Source: Acidiphilium sp. CAG:727 | GTDB lineage: Bacteria; Bacillota; Clostridia; Christensenellales; Borkfalkiaceae | NCBI GenBank assembly: GCA_000437515.1 | Contig: FR898423.1 | Span: forward strand, 1 to 16,500 | DNA: 16,500 bases | Direction of reading: 5' to 3' | In this document: piece after piece, positions 1-7,298 of the stretch | Numbering within the stretch: position 1 is the stretch's first letter | Layout: every line of letters begins with the position of its first letter | The notes under the pieces: generated by a model | Databases searched by the model: none | What the model was told of the DNA's origin: nothing | The model's input: the letters and a program-made list of their open reading frames with translations, nothing else | Made by a program: the position numbers and the translations under genes

Positions 1-545
1 CGGCGGCTTTTTCGAGCGACGTGGAATGGATTACTTCGAAGCCGCAAACGCCCGAAGAATTTATAAACTCGTGGAAAGATATGAAAGCCGAGGGGCTTAC
101 CTCTTTGGGCGCGGCGTTAAAATCGCTTAACGAAAAGATGTCGAGAAAAGAATTTTTAGGCGATAACCCTATGGGCTATCTTGCTCCCGGCGTTATCATT
201 TTAAGCGACGGCGAGCCTACCGACGATTGGGAAACGCCCTTAAAAGAACTCCGCAAAAACAACTGGTTCAAAAACGCTATTAAAGTTGCGTTTGCCGTCG
301 GGGACGACGCTAATAAAGACGTTCTCGCCGAAATTTGCGGGACGAAAGAAGCGGTCGTTTCAATCGACGATCCCGAAAAAATTCGTCAATATATCAAGTT
401 CGTTACGGCTACCGTTTCAAAGACCGGCACAACGAGTTCTACGGGCAAAGATCCTCAGGACGCAATTAACGAAGCGATTGCAAATATAGACGATAATCAG
501 CCTATAGTCGTAGATATTCCCGATATTGACGACGATCAATGGTAA
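1..545 (+). CDS. TerY-like von Willebrand factor A (vWA) domain protein, 5' truncated
   Basis: The reading frame is open from nucleotide 3 to the stop, so the gene begins before the window. The GTG at 21 is an internal valine codon, not a start. The visible part is the second half of a vWA fold. The residues just before it (AAFSSDVEWI) match the end of a vWA beta strand. A metal-site (MIDAS) threonine lies in GLTSLGAALKSL, and the next metal-site aspartate is in ILSDGEPTDDW, which closely resembles the TDGxPTDxW motif of TerY-type vWA proteins. The C-terminal tail is Asp-rich (IDDNQPIVVDIPDIDDDQW). TerY proteins are cytoplasmic metal-binding scaffolds, usually encoded with a PP2C phosphatase and a kinase. 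The PP2C gene follows 37 bases downstream, which supports that assignment. Any kinase partner would have to lie upstream, outside the window. The family is clear; the client is unknown. Confidence 0.85.
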   Translation, partial: AAFSSDVEWITSKPQTPEEFINSWKDMKAEGLTSLGAALKSLNEKMSRKEFLGDNPMGYLAPGVIILSDGEPTDDWETPLKELRKNNWFKNAIKVAFAVGDDANKDVLAEICGTKEAVVSIDDPEKIRQYIKFVTATVSKTGTTSSTGKDPQDAINEAIANIDDNQPIVVDIPDIDDDQW

Positions 546-582
546 GATGTTTGACTTTTTGAATTTCAGCGGAGGTGAGAAT

Positions 583-1446
583 ATGAAGAATAGAAATGTT
601 GATAATATTTCGATTCGGGGGTATTCTCACCTTTTATCAAATAAGGAATGTCAGGACTCGTCTATATCGTGGCGCGGTAAAAAATATTCCGCCGTAATTA
701 TAAGCGACGGACACGGCGGAGAAAAGTATTTCAGAAGCGCGAAAGGCTCTGAAATAGCGTGCGGAATCGGTAAAGACGTTATCTCTACGTTTATGGAAAA
801 GATACGTTCGGAAAGCGGGCTTTATAACGATTTTGTAGGCAATGCAACTAAACGCGAAAAAATGCTTTTACAACTCGAACGCTCGATAATTCAGCGCTGG
901 AACGACGAAATCGAAGCAGATTTATCCGCCGCTTCGTTTGAGGGAGATGAAAGGTTTTCCGCTTTAAGTGATACCGATAAAGAGTCCGTAACAAAAACGC
1001 CCGCCAAAGCATACGGCGCGACTTTTATTGCCGCCGTTGTTGCCGAAAAGTATTTTTTTATATTGAAACTCGGCGACGGCAACGTCTGTGTACTAAAAGA
1101 AAATGCTCCGCAAATGTTTTTCGGGCTATCCGACGAACTTAAGGACGATCAGTTGCAGTTTAACCTTACCACCTCTCTGTGCAGTAGCGACGCGGATAAG
1201 GAATTTAAGCATTGTTTTGTCAACACCGATAAAGATTATCCTATTGACGGATTGATTTTGACTACGGACGGAATTATAAACTCTTATACGAGCGAGCAAG
1301 CCTATCTTGATTTTATGGGCAATATTTTCAGCGGATATAAAGAAGAAACTTTCGAATCCGCGCACGCCGAACTTAAAGAGTTTCTGCCCCGCCTATCCGA
1401 AAAAGGCAGCGGCGACGATTTAACGGTAGGGGTAATTTTTAAGTAA
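583..1446 (+). CDS. PP2C-family serine/threonine protein phosphatase
   Basis: A 287-residue metal-dependent phosphatase that should remove phosphate from Ser/Thr residues. The metal-binding signature is intact: D25 in KECQDS, D42-G-H-G in ISDGHGGE, GDG at 164-166, D229 in LTTDG, and D278/D279 in GSGDDLTVG. No signal peptide or membrane segment is visible, so it should be cytoplasmic. The start is placed at 583 because GGAGGTGAG at 571-579 is an excellent ribosome site. An in-frame ATG at 526 would overlap the vWA gene and has no such site. In TerY-P systems the phosphatase works with a vWA protein and a kinase; here the vWA gene is directly upstream. The kinase is not visible downstream, so the opposing activity must be encoded elsewhere or be missing. 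Confidence 0.92.
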   Translation: MKNRNVDNISIRGYSHLLSNKECQDSSISWRGKKYSAVIISDGHGGEKYFRSAKGSEIACGIGKDVISTFMEKIRSESGLYNDFVGNATKREKMLLQLERSIIQRWNDEIEADLSAASFEGDERFSALSDTDKESVTKTPAKAYGATFIAAVVAEKYFFILKLGDGNVCVLKENAPQMFFGLSDELKDDQLQFNLTTSLCSSDADKEFKHCFVNTDKDYPIDGLILTTDGIINSYTSEQAYLDFMGNIFSGYKEETFESAHAELKEFLPRLSEKGSGDDLTVGVIFK

Positions 1447-1486
1447 AATATTTTAACAATTAAAAATATGAAATTAGGAGATTAAC

Positions 1487-1759
1487 ATGAAACCTTTAGA
1501 TTATGATGTGAGAGATGAATTTGAACACGAATTGGACGAGATTGAATATTGCCTTGATGGATTAAGGAATAGGCGTGTATATGAATTATCCAAGGCTAAA
1601 TGCGACGGAACGCTTGCAAATTGCGCTGATAAGATAAAGAAAAATATTGATGCAATACTGAATGGAATACAAACAGGAAAAGGAGGGGCTAAAACTTTAA
1701 TTGGCAATTGGGTCACTAAAATAGAAGGAGAAAAGAATGATGAGAAACAATCAAAATGA
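1487..1759 (+). CDS. Small acidic N-terminal/basic C-terminal protein of unknown function
   Basis: A 90-residue protein I do not recognise. It starts at an ATG preceded by AGGAG at 1476-1480 with a six-base spacer, so translation is well supported. The first 30 residues are rich in Asp and Glu and look helical; the rest is Lys-rich with a short GKGGAK segment. There is no signal peptide or membrane segment. The 3' end overlaps the next gene by 23 bases in another frame, so the two are probably translationally coupled. This is where base composition turns AT-rich relative to the vWA/PP2C pair. It could be a small adaptor or an antitoxin-like partner of the next gene, but nothing in the sequence decides this. 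Confidence 0.7.
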   Translation: MKPLDYDVRDEFEHELDEIEYCLDGLRNRRVYELSKAKCDGTLANCADKIKKNIDAILNGIQTGKGGAKTLIGNWVTKIEGEKNDEKQSK

Positions 1760-2285
1760 AGAACATATTCCTGAATCAATACGTTCCGGTCACAAAGACA
1801 ACTTTGGGTATACGCTATACTCTATCGATAAATATTCTAATGAATACAGATGTGAGTATAAAGTTGTAAGTTCAAGTGATGGTAAGGAGTTTTTGGGTTT
1901 TACCGAAGAAGATGCTTTATCTCAATTTTATAATTATGTAGAGGGTCAAATGGCTTTAATAACGTCAAGGTTTTCGCCTTTGAATAAGAATGAAATTGAA
2001 ATACTAAAAAACAAAATACAGAAAAATATAAGATTTTTATATAAAACCTTAATAAAACAACATTATATAAAAGATGGAGATTGTGGTTTAACAACTAAGG
2101 AAATTTTTAATGAGCATAACCTTATTGCTCAATCATTGCTTGAATTCAATAACAATACTGAAGTTATATATGAAAAAATTGATCGCTATATAGGCGGTTA
2201 CTATTATATCTTATTAGACAAAAAATATGAAACAAGCAACGGTGAACAACATCGAATTGAAAGAGAGTTAAATGATAGGAAATGA
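1737..2285 (+). CDS. Hypothetical protein, 182 residues, coupled to the LRR gene
   Basis: I do not recognise this protein. AAGGAG at 1725-1730 precedes the ATG at 1737; a second ATG follows immediately at 1740, so the true start may be either. The first 60 residues mix beta-prone and aromatic segments (GYTLYSIDKYSNEYRCEYKV), and the middle and end are helical and charged. No signal peptide or membrane segment is seen. It begins inside the preceding small gene and its TGA overlaps the next ATG (ATGA at 2282-2285), so it sits in the middle of a coupled operon. The AT-rich codon choice matches the genes that follow and not the PP2C gene before it. It is most likely a component of the same system, with role unknown. 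Confidence 0.75.
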   Translation: MMRNNQNEEHIPESIRSGHKDNFGYTLYSIDKYSNEYRCEYKVVSSSDGKEFLGFTEEDALSQFYNYVEGQMALITSRFSPLNKNEIEILKNKIQKNIRFLYKTLIKQHYIKDGDCGLTTKEIFNEHNLIAQSLLEFNNNTEVIYEKIDRYIGGYYYILLDKKYETSNGEQHRIERELNDRK

Positions 2286-4507
2286 GTGAAATCAATTTAA
2301 AAAATATTATAGAACAATTCCCAGACTGTGTAACTAACGGGGCGAAATTAAAGGCAATTTTACTTGATACATATCCTGAAATATCGAAAGCCATAGTAAA
2401 CACTTTAGTTATTATGGCTAATTCCGGTATTGCAAAAGAAATTCAGGATAACGAAAGTATTACCGAACTCGATCAATCCCGTTGGCAACAAAAGTTAGAA
2501 AATGAAGGGTTTTCGGAAAAAGTAATCAAAGATTGTTTTAATTTGCTTTTTAACAATGAAAAATCTGAATTTGTGATCGAAAATAATATTTTAATTAAAT
2601 ATAAAGGCGACTCATCTATTGCTATAATTCCTGACTCCATAGTATCAATCGGTAATGGAGCGTTTAATGGGTGTGAATGGCTTACGGGTATAAATCTTCC
2701 CAAAAGTATAAAATCCATCGAAGATTCAGCATTCGACGATTGTGATGAACTTAAAGATATTTATATTAGCGACCTCTCGGCATGGTGTAAAATATCTGGT
2801 CTTGATAATTTGATGGGTTATGGTTCAACCGAAAAAAAATTATATTTGAATAATACACTTGTCAAAAATCTTATAATACCAAACGACGTAACAATCATTG
2901 CTAAATTAAGTTTCGCAAGTTGCATTGAAATCGCCAATGTAACTATCTCTAATAGTGTTACATCTATTGGAGATTTTGCATTTTGTGATTGCTCTGGACT
3001 TACCAGTATAACCATTCCAAATACTGTAATATCAATCGGAGAATCCGCATTCAGTGAATGCGGCAAACTTAAAAATATACAAATTCCTAACAGTATAATC
3101 TCTATTAATAAGTCTGCGTTCTATAAATGTACTGATCTGACAAATGTAATAATTCCGAATAGTGTAATATCTATCGGAAGTAGTGCGTTTAGTGGTTGTA
3201 AGAACCTTACAAGCATAATAATAGGGAATAATGTAGCATCTATTGATTATGATGCGTTTAGCGATTGTAGCAAACTTGTAGACATTATAATTCCTGACAA
3301 TGTAATATCTATTGATAATTCTGCATTCGCATGGTGCAATAGTCTTTCAAGTGTAACTATTCCTAATAGCGTAATTTCTATCGGTGACTTTGCCTTTAGT
3401 TTTTGCAGTAGTCTTAAGCAAATAAATTTTAAAGGAACGCAGGAACAATGGTTTGCTATACCAAAGGGAGAAAACTGGAATCTTAATGTACCATTAAGTT
3501 GTAACGTGTATTATGTTAGTAATGAGAATATAGATATTGATAATGATTTTGAAATCAAAAACGGCGTATTAAAAAAATATAATGGGTATGACTCTTCAAT
3601 AAAAATACCAAGAAATGTTAGAACCATAAGCAGATCGGCGTTTGAAGATTGCGATAATGATATAGTAAATATCGAAATTCCGGACACCGTGATTTCAATT
3701 AGCGATAATACATTTTGGAATTACCACGAACTTACTAATGTATCGATAGGAAACGGAATACTAAATGTGGGGAATGGTGCATTCGATGGATGCGATAACA
3801 TAAGATTAAATGAATACGATAATGCTTATTATTTAGGGAATAAAGCGAATCCATATGTAATTCTATTCAAGGCTAAGAATATTTTTATTACATCATGTAA
3901 GGTAAATTGTAAAACAAAAATTATATACGATTCAGCGTTTGATGAATGCAGAAATCTTACAGACATAGAAATCCCTGATAGTTTAATTTCTATCCAAGGA
4001 TACGCATTTGATTATATCAAATTACAATTAAATGAATATGACAACGCAAATTATTTAGGTACAAAAAATAATCCATATTTCATTTTAATCAAAGCAAAGA
4101 ATAAGGAAATTACAACATGCGAGATTAATAGTTCAACAGGAATTATTTATTCTGGCGCTTTCAGAGATTGTACTAAACTTACAGAAATAACAATTCCCAA
4201 AAGTGTTGTATCTATTTCATATGGTGCATTTTGGGGTTGCCATAAACTTAAATCGATTAATTTGTCAAACCCTACTATTATCGGCTCCTATGCTTTTTGT
4301 GATTGCATAAACCTTAAAAGTATTACATTGCCAAATTCTGTGAATTTTATTGGAGCGGGCGCATTCAGCGGTTGCACAAAACTTCTTAGCGTAAGATATT
4401 TAGAGGCTTCTGCATTGTGGAATTACAAATTTAATAACAAAAGTTTGTTCTATAACTGTTCTAAATTAAAAGAAATAATATGCATTGATACTGTTGTACA
4501 TATATAA
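2282..4507 (+). CDS. Intracellular BspA-type leucine-rich repeat protein with shared N-terminal adaptor-like domain
   Basis: A 741-residue protein. Residues 1-92 form a helical domain (LKNIIEQFPDCVTNGAKLKA and onward to an RWQQKLEN segment) that is also at the start of the next two genes. From about residue 112 there are two LRR_5/BspA-type arrays with the roughly 23-residue consensus IPxSVxSIGxxAFxxCxxLT. Both arrays open with a similar cap (FVIENNILIKYKG near 97 and FEIKNGVLKKYNG near 422), separated by a linker containing GTQEQWF. BspA repeats usually occur on secreted or surface proteins, but this one has no signal peptide, membrane anchor or sorting motif. I therefore infer a cytoplasmic recognition scaffold. 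The start overlaps the stop of the previous gene, with AGG five bases upstream. Confidence 0.9.
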   Translation: MSEINLKNIIEQFPDCVTNGAKLKAILLDTYPEISKAIVNTLVIMANSGIAKEIQDNESITELDQSRWQQKLENEGFSEKVIKDCFNLLFNNEKSEFVIENNILIKYKGDSSIAIIPDSIVSIGNGAFNGCEWLTGINLPKSIKSIEDSAFDDCDELKDIYISDLSAWCKISGLDNLMGYGSTEKKLYLNNTLVKNLIIPNDVTIIAKLSFASCIEIANVTISNSVTSIGDFAFCDCSGLTSITIPNTVISIGESAFSECGKLKNIQIPNSIISINKSAFYKCTDLTNVIIPNSVISIGSSAFSGCKNLTSIIIGNNVASIDYDAFSDCSKLVDIIIPDNVISIDNSAFAWCNSLSSVTIPNSVISIGDFAFSFCSSLKQINFKGTQEQWFAIPKGENWNLNVPLSCNVYYVSNENIDIDNDFEIKNGVLKKYNGYDSSIKIPRNVRTISRSAFEDCDNDIVNIEIPDTVISISDNTFWNYHELTNVSIGNGILNVGNGAFDGCDNIRLNEYDNAYYLGNKANPYVILFKAKNIFITSCKVNCKTKIIYDSAFDECRNLTDIEIPDSLISIQGYAFDYIKLQLNEYDNANYLGTKNNPYFILIKAKNKEITTCEINSSTGIIYSGAFRDCTKLTEITIPKSVVSISYGAFWGCHKLKSINLSNPTIIGSYAFCDCINLKSITLPNSVNFIGAGAFSGCTKLLSVRYLEASALWNYKFNNKSLFYNCSKLKEIICIDTVVHI
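2617..3432 (+). repeat. 69-bp period LRR-coding repeats
   Basis: The repeats are about 69 bases (23 codons) long and conserved at DNA level, with recurring words such as AATAGTGTAATATCTATC and GCATTC or GCGTTT. About ten units are readable, one of them interrupted by an insertion around 2750-2870. Units are diverged, not identical, but similar enough for recombination to change copy number. Confidence 0.8.
3806..4249 (+). repeat. Two tandem 222-bp copies within the LRR gene
   Basis: Two adjacent copies, about 3806-4027 and 4028-4249, each encode 74 residues beginning LNEYDNA and continuing YLGxKxNPYxIL, KAKN and IIYxxAFxxC. They differ at many positions, so the duplication is old but still obvious at both protein and DNA level. 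Confidence 0.8.
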
Positions 4508-4534
4508 TCACAAAATCCTTTTAGGTTAAACATT

Positions 4535-5533
4535 ATGGACGAAATAAATCTGAAACAAATTATAACGGAGTTCCCCGATTGTGTAAGCAACGGGGCAAAA
4601 TTAAAGGCAATTCTACTCGATACATATCCAGAAGCGTCGAGAGGTATAATAAATGCTATTTTGATTATATCAAATTCCGGAATAGCAAAGGAAATTCAAA
4701 ATTCGGCAAATATAGATAAAATAGCAATCGACAGATGGCTTAAAAAACTCGAAAACGACTACTGTATGTCCGGTTCGACGGTTGAAAAATGCCTGCAACT
4801 ATGGATAAATGCTTTTACAATCAAGTTTATGAATCCGTTGTTAAACGCGTCTCCAACTGTAAGCGAAAGCAAAATATATGATTGGATTGCCCGCAAAGAA
4901 GATGACGACGAAATAGACGAAGAATTCCGTAAAATCGATTGGGAAAGTTTTCAAGCCCTTTTTGCCGATACAACTGATAGTGTTTCCGAAAGATCGTTAG
5001 CGCAAGAAGAAATTGAGAACTCGTTAAAAAATGAAAAAATATGTACAACTCTTGCGGATTACGTTGTTAATTGCGCTTATATTATCAACATAATGAAAAA
5101 AGATTTGGGATTTGCATATTTTATGCTCGCAAAAGGGTTGCATATCTGCGATTTTTATATAAGAGATTTTGAGCCTGACATTATGGATGAACCTAAACGG
5201 TCAAAATGGTCAGAGTATAAAAATGAAATTTCAGCGATTTGCGAACTCATTAATTTTAAGACAAATAATGTTAATAAACTGATAGAAAAATTACTATTAT
5301 TATCAAATGAAAACGGTTTTGAAGCGGCAACAATCGCTTTGAAAAATACTTATGAAAATGAGTACCCCTACGAATACGTGTTCCGCGAGTGGAATGATTA
5401 TAATCTATTCCCTTGGTTTGATATCACATGTATGGATGGAGATTTCGATTCTCTAAACAAAGAGTTCGATTTTGAAAACTACCGCACACTTACTGACGAT
5501 ATAAAAGATTATTATGCCAAAAAAGTCAATTAA
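4535..5533 (+). CDS. Shared N-terminal adaptor-like domain fused to an unknown helical region
   Basis: A 332-residue protein. Residues 1-95 are a close copy of the N-terminal domain of the preceding LRR protein, sharing GAKLKAILLDTYPE and NSGIAKEIQ, and end in a CLQLWINAF helix like the following gene. The remainder is acidic, largely helical and unrecognised, with a conspicuous EDDDEIDEEF stretch near 120-130 and a Trp/Tyr-rich end. There are no membrane segments or signal peptide. It starts 27 bases after the LRR gene with only a weak ribosome site, so it may depend on upstream translation. I infer that it is a sister component docking to the same partner as its neighbours. The function of the C-terminal 235 residues is unknown. 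Confidence 0.8.
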   Translation: MDEINLKQIITEFPDCVSNGAKLKAILLDTYPEASRGIINAILIISNSGIAKEIQNSANIDKIAIDRWLKKLENDYCMSGSTVEKCLQLWINAFTIKFMNPLLNASPTVSESKIYDWIARKEDDDEIDEEFRKIDWESFQALFADTTDSVSERSLAQEEIENSLKNEKICTTLADYVVNCAYIINIMKKDLGFAYFMLAKGLHICDFYIRDFEPDIMDEPKRSKWSEYKNEISAICELINFKTNNVNKLIEKLLLLSNENGFEAATIALKNTYENEYPYEYVFREWNDYNLFPWFDITCMDGDFDSLNKEFDFENYRTLTDDIKDYYAKKVN

Positions 5534-5558
5534 ATTTACGTCGAGGTAATCAATTAAA

Positions 5559-6221
5559 ATGGATATTTCAGAGATTGATCTTAAGAATATTATCAAAACG
5601 TATCCATATTGCTTGAATGACACTGCTAAACTTCGGGGAATAATCCTCGACCTATATCCGAATTTAAGTAAAGGTATATCACGCGCAATTCTCATTGTTG
5701 TTCAATCCGGTATAACTTCCGAAATCTTCGAAAATGACAAAATCGATGATTTAACAAGAAATCGGTGGATTTTAATACTTGAAAATGATTGGTGTATGTC
5801 GGGTAAAGTTGCCGAAGAATGCCTTGATTTATGGATAAAAGCGATAAAAGACGTTAAAAAAGATAAAATTGATGACAAAAACCCTAAATTTATTTATCAT
5901 AAGCAATTAGGATATGGGAAAATACAAACTTATGGAGAATTGATCTCCATAAAGTTTGATGCAATTCCATATAAAGTATATACATACCATAATAGTGATT
6001 TACATCATTTTTTAAGGCTTGTATCTGAAAATGAGTATGATTCAAACACTAAACCTTGTAATAAGGAGTCGGAATGGTTGCCTTGCGATAAAGATTACGA
6101 TAAATACGATTTAACCCAAGAATACACCGATGAAGAAATAAAGAAGGAACTTAACAGAATTGTACTTGTAAAGGCAAGAGACATCTATGGGTACAATTTT
6201 ATTAACGCAGACGATTTTTAA
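5559..6221 (+). CDS. Shared N-terminal adaptor-like domain fused to a UvrD-type Tudor-like barrel
   Basis: A 220-residue protein. Residues 5-98 are the third copy of the helical domain (LKNIIKTYPYCLNDTAKLRG, then SGITSEI, RWILILENDWCMSG and CLDLWIKAI). Residues about 110-152 read FIYHKQLGYGKIQTYGELIS followed by IKFDAIPYKVYTY. This matches the V-x-H-x-x-FGxGxI...VxF...K pattern of the small SH3/Tudor-like barrel at the C-terminus of UvrD/PcrA helicases, a nucleic-acid or polymerase contact module. The last 70 residues are acidic and unrecognised. The gene starts 25 bases after the preceding stop, with GAGGT about twelve bases upstream, and looks cytoplasmic. The Tudor-like call is pattern-based and moderately sure. 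Confidence 0.75.
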   Translation: MDISEIDLKNIIKTYPYCLNDTAKLRGIILDLYPNLSKGISRAILIVVQSGITSEIFENDKIDDLTRNRWILILENDWCMSGKVAEECLDLWIKAIKDVKKDKIDDKNPKFIYHKQLGYGKIQTYGELISIKFDAIPYKVYTYHNSDLHHFLRLVSENEYDSNTKPCNKESEWLPCDKDYDKYDLTQEYTDEEIKKELNRIVLVKARDIYGYNFINADDF

Positions 6222-6229
6222 CACTTCTT

Positions 6230-7243
6230 ATGATATATGACAGATATTATTATTCAAATCTAAATAATCGAGAGAAAAAAGCGTATAAAAAAATTTATGC
6301 CGCAATGCAAAATTACGAGCCATCCGCAACGATAAACGGTTTTATCGAAACGGATATCCCGAAATTGATGTCGGCTATAAACTTAGATAATCCGCATTTG
6401 TTTTACGTCGATTTTCGTTATGGGTTTCAATCTGATTTATTTAGTCAGACGATAATATTAAAGTATATTTATAACCAAGCCGATACACTAATTTTAACTG
6501 AAAAAGTAAAGAAAGTATGTAATAAAATATTATCGAAAGTTGCGGGTAAAACGGAATTTGAAAAAGAATTAAGCCTGCACGATATTTTAGCGAGAAACGT
6601 TTTATATGATGACGTTGCAAAAGACAATTTATTAAAGTTTCACGCTCGAAGCAATACGATTTTGGGGGTTCTGTTTTACAAAACAGCCGTTTGCGAAGGA
6701 ATTGCCAAAACATTCAAATTTTTGCTTAACGCTTTAGATATAAAGTGCATTGTCGTTAAGGGTAAAGCAACAGATGATTTAAGCGGCAGTGTAAGTGCTG
6801 ATACCCTCCACGCTTGGAATATGGTAAAAATCGACGGGAAACCTTATTACGTCGATTTAACATGGGATATCAATATATCCGATAAAGACATCATCCTGCA
6901 CGATTATTTCAATCTTACCGATAAAGATATAGCAATCGACCACAGTATAGATAAGAATTTACCTTCCTGCAAAGCGTATGACGATAATTATTTTTATAAA
7001 AACGGGCTTGTCATAACAAAGAAAGCAGACTTGCGGGGAATAGTCGCAGATAAAATAAAGAAAGGCGAAAACTCGGTCGAATTTAAAATTTCAGACGACG
7101 TTTTTAAAAACGATTCCGATATAAAAAAATATATGTTTGACTATTTTAATGAGATTTTAACTTATCCTAATACGTCGTTTCGCCTGAGTCATTCTAATAA
7201 ATCAAAACATAATACTTGCTATTATATTTGGGTTATAAAGTAA
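6230..7243 (+). CDS. Transglutaminase-like cysteine protease domain protein
   Basis: A 337-residue protein with a transglutaminase/papain-like core in the second half. The catalytic triad is C155 in TAVCEGIAK, H194 in LHAWNMV, and D209 in YYVDLTWD, in the canonical order and spacing of bacterial transglutaminase-like peptidases. The N-terminal 140 residues are helical and unrecognised; after the core there are about 110 residues ending in a Lys-rich segment. There is no signal peptide, although many clostridial relatives are secreted, so it probably acts inside the cell. It starts eight bases after the Tudor-like gene with no clear ribosome site, suggesting reinitiation. It is the last gene before the terminator. 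In this context a proteolytic or cross-linking effector is plausible, but that is inference. Confidence 0.85.
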   Translation: MIYDRYYYSNLNNREKKAYKKIYAAMQNYEPSATINGFIETDIPKLMSAINLDNPHLFYVDFRYGFQSDLFSQTIILKYIYNQADTLILTEKVKKVCNKILSKVAGKTEFEKELSLHDILARNVLYDDVAKDNLLKFHARSNTILGVLFYKTAVCEGIAKTFKFLLNALDIKCIVVKGKATDDLSGSVSADTLHAWNMVKIDGKPYYVDLTWDINISDKDIILHDYFNLTDKDIAIDHSIDKNLPSCKAYDDNYFYKNGLVITKKADLRGIVADKIKKGENSVEFKISDDVFKNDSDIKKYMFDYFNEILTYPNTSFRLSHSNKSKHNTCYYIWVIK

Positions 7244-7253
7244 AACACAACAA

Positions 7254-7285
7254 TTAAAGCCGAGAGTTTTTGCTCCCGGCTTTTG
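7254..7285. terminator. Bidirectional Rho-independent terminator between convergent genes
   Basis: The stem AGCCGAGAG / CTCCCGGCT has one A-C mismatch and a TTTTTG loop. It is flanked by A on the left and TTTT on the right. It sits between the transglutaminase-like gene (+) and the PIN-like gene (-) and can serve both. Confidence 0.8.
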
Positions 7286-7298
7286 ATTTGAATTATAA

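Noticed and set aside
526..582. Upstream ATG giving a 306-residue PP2C protein
   Set aside because: It overlaps the vWA gene and lacks a ribosome site, whereas 583 has a near-consensus one and starts where the PP2C fold begins.
2617..3432. Possible CRISPR-like array because of regular spacing
   Set aside because: The 69-base periodicity is in frame and encodes LRR units; repeats are imperfect and there are no unique spacers.
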